A stretch of DNA of 64,000 bases, taken from assembly GCF_009870125.1 (NCBI RefSeq), contig NC_046682.1, forward strand, positions 1,612,001 through 1,676,000, read 5' to 3'. The position numbers and the translations under genes are program-made. The stretch comes from Drosophila pseudoobscura. Taxonomy: Eukaryota; Arthropoda; Insecta; Diptera; Drosophilidae. Of this stretch, positions 61,401-64,000 are shown one piece after another. Under the pieces are notes generated by a model. The model had not been told where the DNA came from and made no database searches. It worked only from the letters and a program-made list of their open reading frames with translations. Every line of letters begins with the position of its first letter. The first letter of the stretch is position 1.

Positions 61401-64000
61401 TGGGAAATCTCTGGAAATAGCCAATAGGGGTTCATGAATTGTTATGTATTAAAAATTGTAATATTAATAGATACAAGTTGGTTTGATAGTATAGATACTA
61501 TTATATACTGATCGTTTCTAATATTATATACTATATATAGACCCGTATAGTTCTCAAATATAATATAAGATATGCGAGTCGAGTTGAGTTGCTAAACGAA
61601 ATTCCCATAAGTCCTTTGATACGAGTAACTATGTTATTTTTACGATGTAATATTTGCAAATTCAATATACATCTTCATAAATCATAAAGTGATCTAAGCG
61701 TTAAAGAAACAAATGTATGATATTTGATATCATGATATTCACAATTTTTTTACTCTTTCGTTCTTTTCTTCAATATCTTATGAGTGGACTTCAAGTTCAG
61801 TCTATAACCTTCCTTACCCAGTATATCACCGGTTTTTAAATTTCAATACAAAATTATAGATCTACTGTTTTTAAGTCTGGTTTGTAGCTTAGTGTTGTAG
61901 TGAAGTCTTAGGAGTAGCTCATGATCTACTGTGCATAACTACATTAAAAAACAAACAACAACAAATTCTCCACTTTGTGATTTTTTTATTTGTATGTGTG
62001 AATTGCAAATACTTTTAAATTTAATAACTGCTAGTGGGAACTTGTTAAAATCTAATTTGAAACAAAAGTCTGTAGTTCTATACCTTGAGCACCTGCATTC
62101 CATCATATCATTGTCGAAAGAAAATGAGATTTATTTGTAAATAACAGTATTTAAAGTGGCATTAGTGGTAAGTAATTTTTAATTTGTTTTCTGGATTTTC
62201 ATCATTAGGAAGGATCCAAAAAACCCTACAAACATATCCACATATCTACATGTATGCATTGTATGTCATACATTTGATAAGAGTGGTACAAGTACTCACC
62301 AATTCAGAAACAAGGGGAATAGACTTTCGACGGGGCCGTATATCTGGCATACTGTCGATATTGCTATAGAAAGGGTTATCGCCGGGATGTCCATTGGCAC
62401 GTATTCCAACATCTCCAGTTCCACCACCATTCTGTAAAAGATATTTTTGTATTATAATATTTATTGTTTATTATATATACATATTTATTATATTTCCAAA
62501 ATAGAAAGCTGTACACATACATTTTTCTTAACATGGGAACATTATTTTCATAAACCTAAACAGGAAACATTTGTAAAGCATCGAAGGGCTTAGTCTGTTT
62601 TACACCCCTGGGCATAGTAAGCATATATCGATCGATATTGTATTGTTTTTAAGGCTTTAGGAATGTTTATAACAATAATAACAACATTTGTAAAATAATT
62701 TTAAAAAACCAAAAACTTATCAAATAAAAGTATCTGCTAGCTTAAAAAAATTCGACTTTATATACGTATAAAAAATATATATTGAAGATATTATAGATGG
62801 GTGTGTATTTGAATTAAGGAAAATATTTCAAAGGTGAAAGATTACCTCTTATATTCAAAACATTGAAAATTGAGAACATTATTTGAGATATAACAATGTG
62901 TATTACGGTTAGCATTACCTTCTCCCGGTCTTTGGTCATTTCTTCTTCTTTAATTTTGTCCTGATTGTTTTTCTCCTCGATCTTACGCTCCTTTAAAGTT
63001 TTAAGCAACTTCCACTTACTGCTGCCAAGACCTGCCGTGGCGCCATTACTGCCTATCACCTGGGATCCCTCGACACTTGATTCTTGACTTATTAACTTCA
63101 TTGGGCGCGGCTGAGACGAAAATGATCCCCGATCACTCTGAGGAGACGATGTCTCTTTGTTGCATTGATCAATTGGTTGAGCAAGTATGGTTGTGGTTAC
63201 TGACACTGGGTCATGTTCATTTGGGGACATAGTATTGAACATGTCCCCCGATTGTCGGTGTTCTATTGTAAATACACCCTTTCCAGACATACCACTGCTT
63301 CTGTTATGACTCTCTCCTTCAATGATCAAGTCCTTTTCCATGTCATCACTCAACTCTGCTGGCGTATCGGGCCCTGATGTCGCGCTAGATGCCGATGATC
63401 CTTGAAATATTTCTAGGGAAATATGTTTGTCTGATACTGATACCGCGTCAGTGATATATCGTTGATTCTGCTCGGACTCATTTTCGGAAGCAGAGGATGA
63501 ACTTGTGTTGGCCTTATTATCATGTTTATTTGTTTTTGGGACACGTTTCCGCTTCTTTAATCGCTTCAATTGCTGTGTTTTTTCTTTTTCACGAAGCAAA
63601 GTTGCCACTTCCCCTTCCTTAGCAGCCATCTCGGTATCCTCTTGAGATTCCATATCAGATGTTGCTTGCTGAAAATCACCGTTGACATCCTGCCAAGCGC
63701 TGTGCATGTCACAGACAATTTCGAACCTGTCCCGTACTGGTTTTGACTTTGTTAATGCTTCCCCTGTGTTGGCTGCTGTATTCAAATAACTGCCATAATT
63801 AATTTCTGGCTCTAATTTAACTGAGTACTTCAGTTCATCTAATACTTTAGACATCCGCAGCTTTACACTTTCATCTGGTGAATAAATATGGGATACCTCC
63901 GCTTCTGCAAAGTCAAAATGTTCCCCGGGCACTTCGCTATCCAACAGCTGTCCAATCTGCGAGAAAACCACTTGATTGTCGGCACTTTGCTTGCTGGTTA
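48653..64000 (-). CDS. unc-13: Presynaptic priming factor Unc-13 (5' end outside window)
   Basis: Exons on the minus strand: 64000-62919 (partial), 62431-62300, 60247-60173, 60042-59823, 59767-59647, 59413-59307 or 58530-58424, 54871-54730, 53219-52895, 52817-52545, 52485-52327, 52275-52150, 52095-51928, 51640-51359, 50934-50713, 50560-50394, 50337-50046, 49988-49631, 49401-49303, 49233-49071, 49014-48888 and 48814-48653. Exons 2-21 total 3720 nt and stay in frame; about 1599 residues lie in the window. Domain order is C1, C2B, MUN, C2C, as in all Munc13/UNC-13 proteins, which open syntaxin and prime synaptic vesicles at active zones. The first exon is charged and Ser-rich. It ends with [14 protein letters not shown], whose Trp sits where Munc13s bind calmodulin (inference). 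The isoform-specific N termini and promoters are beyond the right edge. Confidence 0.96.
49631..52817 (-). CDS. unc-13: unc-13 exons 9-17: MUN domain
   Basis: Nine exons form the long alpha-helical MUN region between C2B and C2C (MHD1 and MHD2 parts). It includes [33 protein letters not shown] and [14 protein letters not shown]. This module catalyses the opening of syntaxin-1 in the family. All junctions have GT/AG sites and matching phases. One acceptor (50935) uses GGTACAG with a weak pyrimidine tract. Confidence 0.93.
52895..54871 (-). CDS. unc-13: unc-13 exons 7-8: C2B domain
   Basis: Exon 7 gives [20 protein letters not shown] and ends NEKFHF. Exon 8 gives [20 protein letters not shown] and onward. 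The calcium-binding Asp residues of loop 1 (KDKSGTSD) and loop 3 (WDEDND) are present, consistent with the calcium/PIP2-sensing C2B of Munc13. The 1.5-kb intron between them contains a candidate inverted-repeat element at 54190-54675. Confidence 0.93.
53220..54729. other. unc-13 intron 7
   Basis: No nested gene was found. The main feature is the inverted-repeat element described at 54190-54675. The rest is AT-rich. Confidence 0.6.
54190..54675. mobile_element. Candidate inverted-repeat element inside unc-13 intron 7
   Basis: The left terminus has ACGGTTCAACAAGTCCCCGA (from 54200). The right terminus, read on the opposite strand, has ATGGTTCAAAAAGTCCCCCG (near 54635-54656). Both are preceded by a GC[AG][CT]A motif. 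About 400 bp lie between. The middle reads YIFWCFSGS near 54478 in one broken frame, vaguely like a Tc1-type transposase segment, but this is weak. Confidence 0.45.
54872..58423. other. unc-13 intron (3.5 kb), nothing else recognised
   Basis: AT-rich intron sequence with T-rich runs near 55030-55100 and TATG/TACA microsatellites near 55350. Frames such as 55459-55863 + are not recognised. Confidence 0.6.
58424..58530 (-). CDS. unc-13: unc-13 alternative exon 6b (107 nt)
   Basis: The acceptor TTTTAATTTAAG is followed by 107 nt and donor ATTACAG|GTACAC. The peptide begins [15 protein letters not shown] and ends [16 protein letters not shown]. It enters with one base completing an Arg codon (AG|G) from exon 5 and leaves with one base completing the Val of exon 7, exactly like exon 6a. 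Length, phase and the GTSKWS core all match 6a, so it is a diverged duplicate. The acceptor is weaker than that of 6a. Confidence 0.8.
58978..59038. repeat. (TA)n microsatellite between the two alternative exons
   Basis: Alternating TA runs, broken by AAATA, sit in the intron separating exons 6a and 6b. Confidence 0.85.
59307..59413 (-). CDS. unc-13: unc-13 alternative exon 6a (107 nt)
   Basis: The acceptor CGTTCATCCACCAG is followed by 107 nt and donor ATCACAG|GTTTGAG. The peptide begins [15 protein letters not shown] and ends [16 protein letters not shown], the sequence expected just before C2B (VICAQGL) in UNC-13 proteins. It is therefore likely the ancestral version of the pair 6a/6b. 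Confidence 0.9.
59647..60042 (-). CDS. unc-13: unc-13 exons 4-5: C1 domain and linker
   Basis: The C1 zinc finger is complete: H-x12-C-x2-C-x13-C-x2-C-x4-H-x2-C-x7-C, from [17 protein letters not shown] to NADC. C1 binds diacylglycerol and phorbol ester in this family. Exon 5 encodes a charged linker ([19 protein letters not shown]) leading to C2B. Confidence 0.95.
60248..62299. other. unc-13 intron 2, with a small unexplained ORF
   Basis: AT-rich intron. The only striking content is a minus-strand frame at 60995-61206 (separate entry). The remainder holds TATA-rich low-complexity sequence near 61490-61570. Confidence 0.5.
60995..61206 (-). other. Small protein-like ORF nested in unc-13 intron 2
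   Basis: A minus-strand frame ending at TAA 60995-60997 reads [20 protein letters not shown], then [19 protein letters not shown]. Its acidic end and even composition look like real protein. The frame has no ATG of its own, but an ATG at 61206 ([10 protein letters not shown]) joins it after a one-base shift at a run of five T. It may be a small pseudogene or retrocopy, an exon of an unknown gene, or a small gene with a base error. I do not recognise the sequence. Confidence 0.3.
62919..64000 (-). CDS. unc-13: unc-13 5' exon in the window (partial at the right edge)
   Basis: The frame is open from the window edge to the donor GAGAAG|GTAATG. There is no start codon to choose: the frame continues upstream of 63971. 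About 360 residues are Ser/Glu-rich and probably disordered, with a basic patch ([12 protein letters not shown]) and a charged helix before the next exon. It joins exon 2 ([20 protein letters not shown]) in phase. Confidence 0.9.

Noticed and set aside
1..64000. CRISPR arrays, bacterial operons or a phage-like system
   Set aside because: Spliced genes, fly core promoter motifs and Drosophila transposons show an animal nuclear sequence; no spaced direct-repeat array exists.

Overview
The window is animal nuclear DNA from a fly, almost certainly a Drosophila species. It holds three recognisable genes, all on the minus strand: fd102C (forkhead factor), Gyf (GIGYF translational repressor) and unc-13 (presynaptic priming factor). 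From family knowledge these three lie together on the fourth or dot chromosome (Muller element F), and the AT-rich, transposon-filled spacers fit that. The species could not be fixed.

Left part (1-16.5 kb): no recognised gene. It carries a 35-bp tandem repeat, several pieces of one dispersed non-coding repeat family, a candidate four-exon minus-strand gene of unknown function (3659-10266), a GA-rich region with a good Inr+DPE core promoter on the plus strand (about 11595), and a broken C2H2 zinc-finger gene (12484-12980).

Middle (16.5-42.3 kb): fd102C (17133-18842, probably with an upstream exon ending at 19785), about 10 kb of spacer with two neat hairpins, then Gyf in eight coding exons (41359 down to 29884). 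Joined, these exons give 1587 codons plus a stop. Intron 4 of Gyf is almost filled by a decayed I-type LINE in the opposite orientation, whose 3' tail ends close to the Gyf splice donor.

42.3-48 kb: a transposon-rich spacer between Gyf and unc-13, with hAT transposase remnants, a hAT-like insertion whose empty site is visible in a neighbouring duplicate, and a jockey-like reverse transcriptase fragment.

Right part (48.65-64 kb): unc-13 from its stop codon upstream through C2C, MUN, C2B and C1 to a 5' region that runs off the window. I could place 21 exon positions plus one alternative. Exons 2-21 sum to 3720 nt, in frame. The most interesting observation is a pair of homologous 107-nt exons just before C2B (59307-59413 and 58424-58530) with the same phase and similar peptides, which look mutually exclusive. 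The three recognised genes do not form a pathway. Gyf acts in mRNA repression, unc-13 in synaptic vesicle priming and fd102C in transcription, and their proximity is ordinary synteny.
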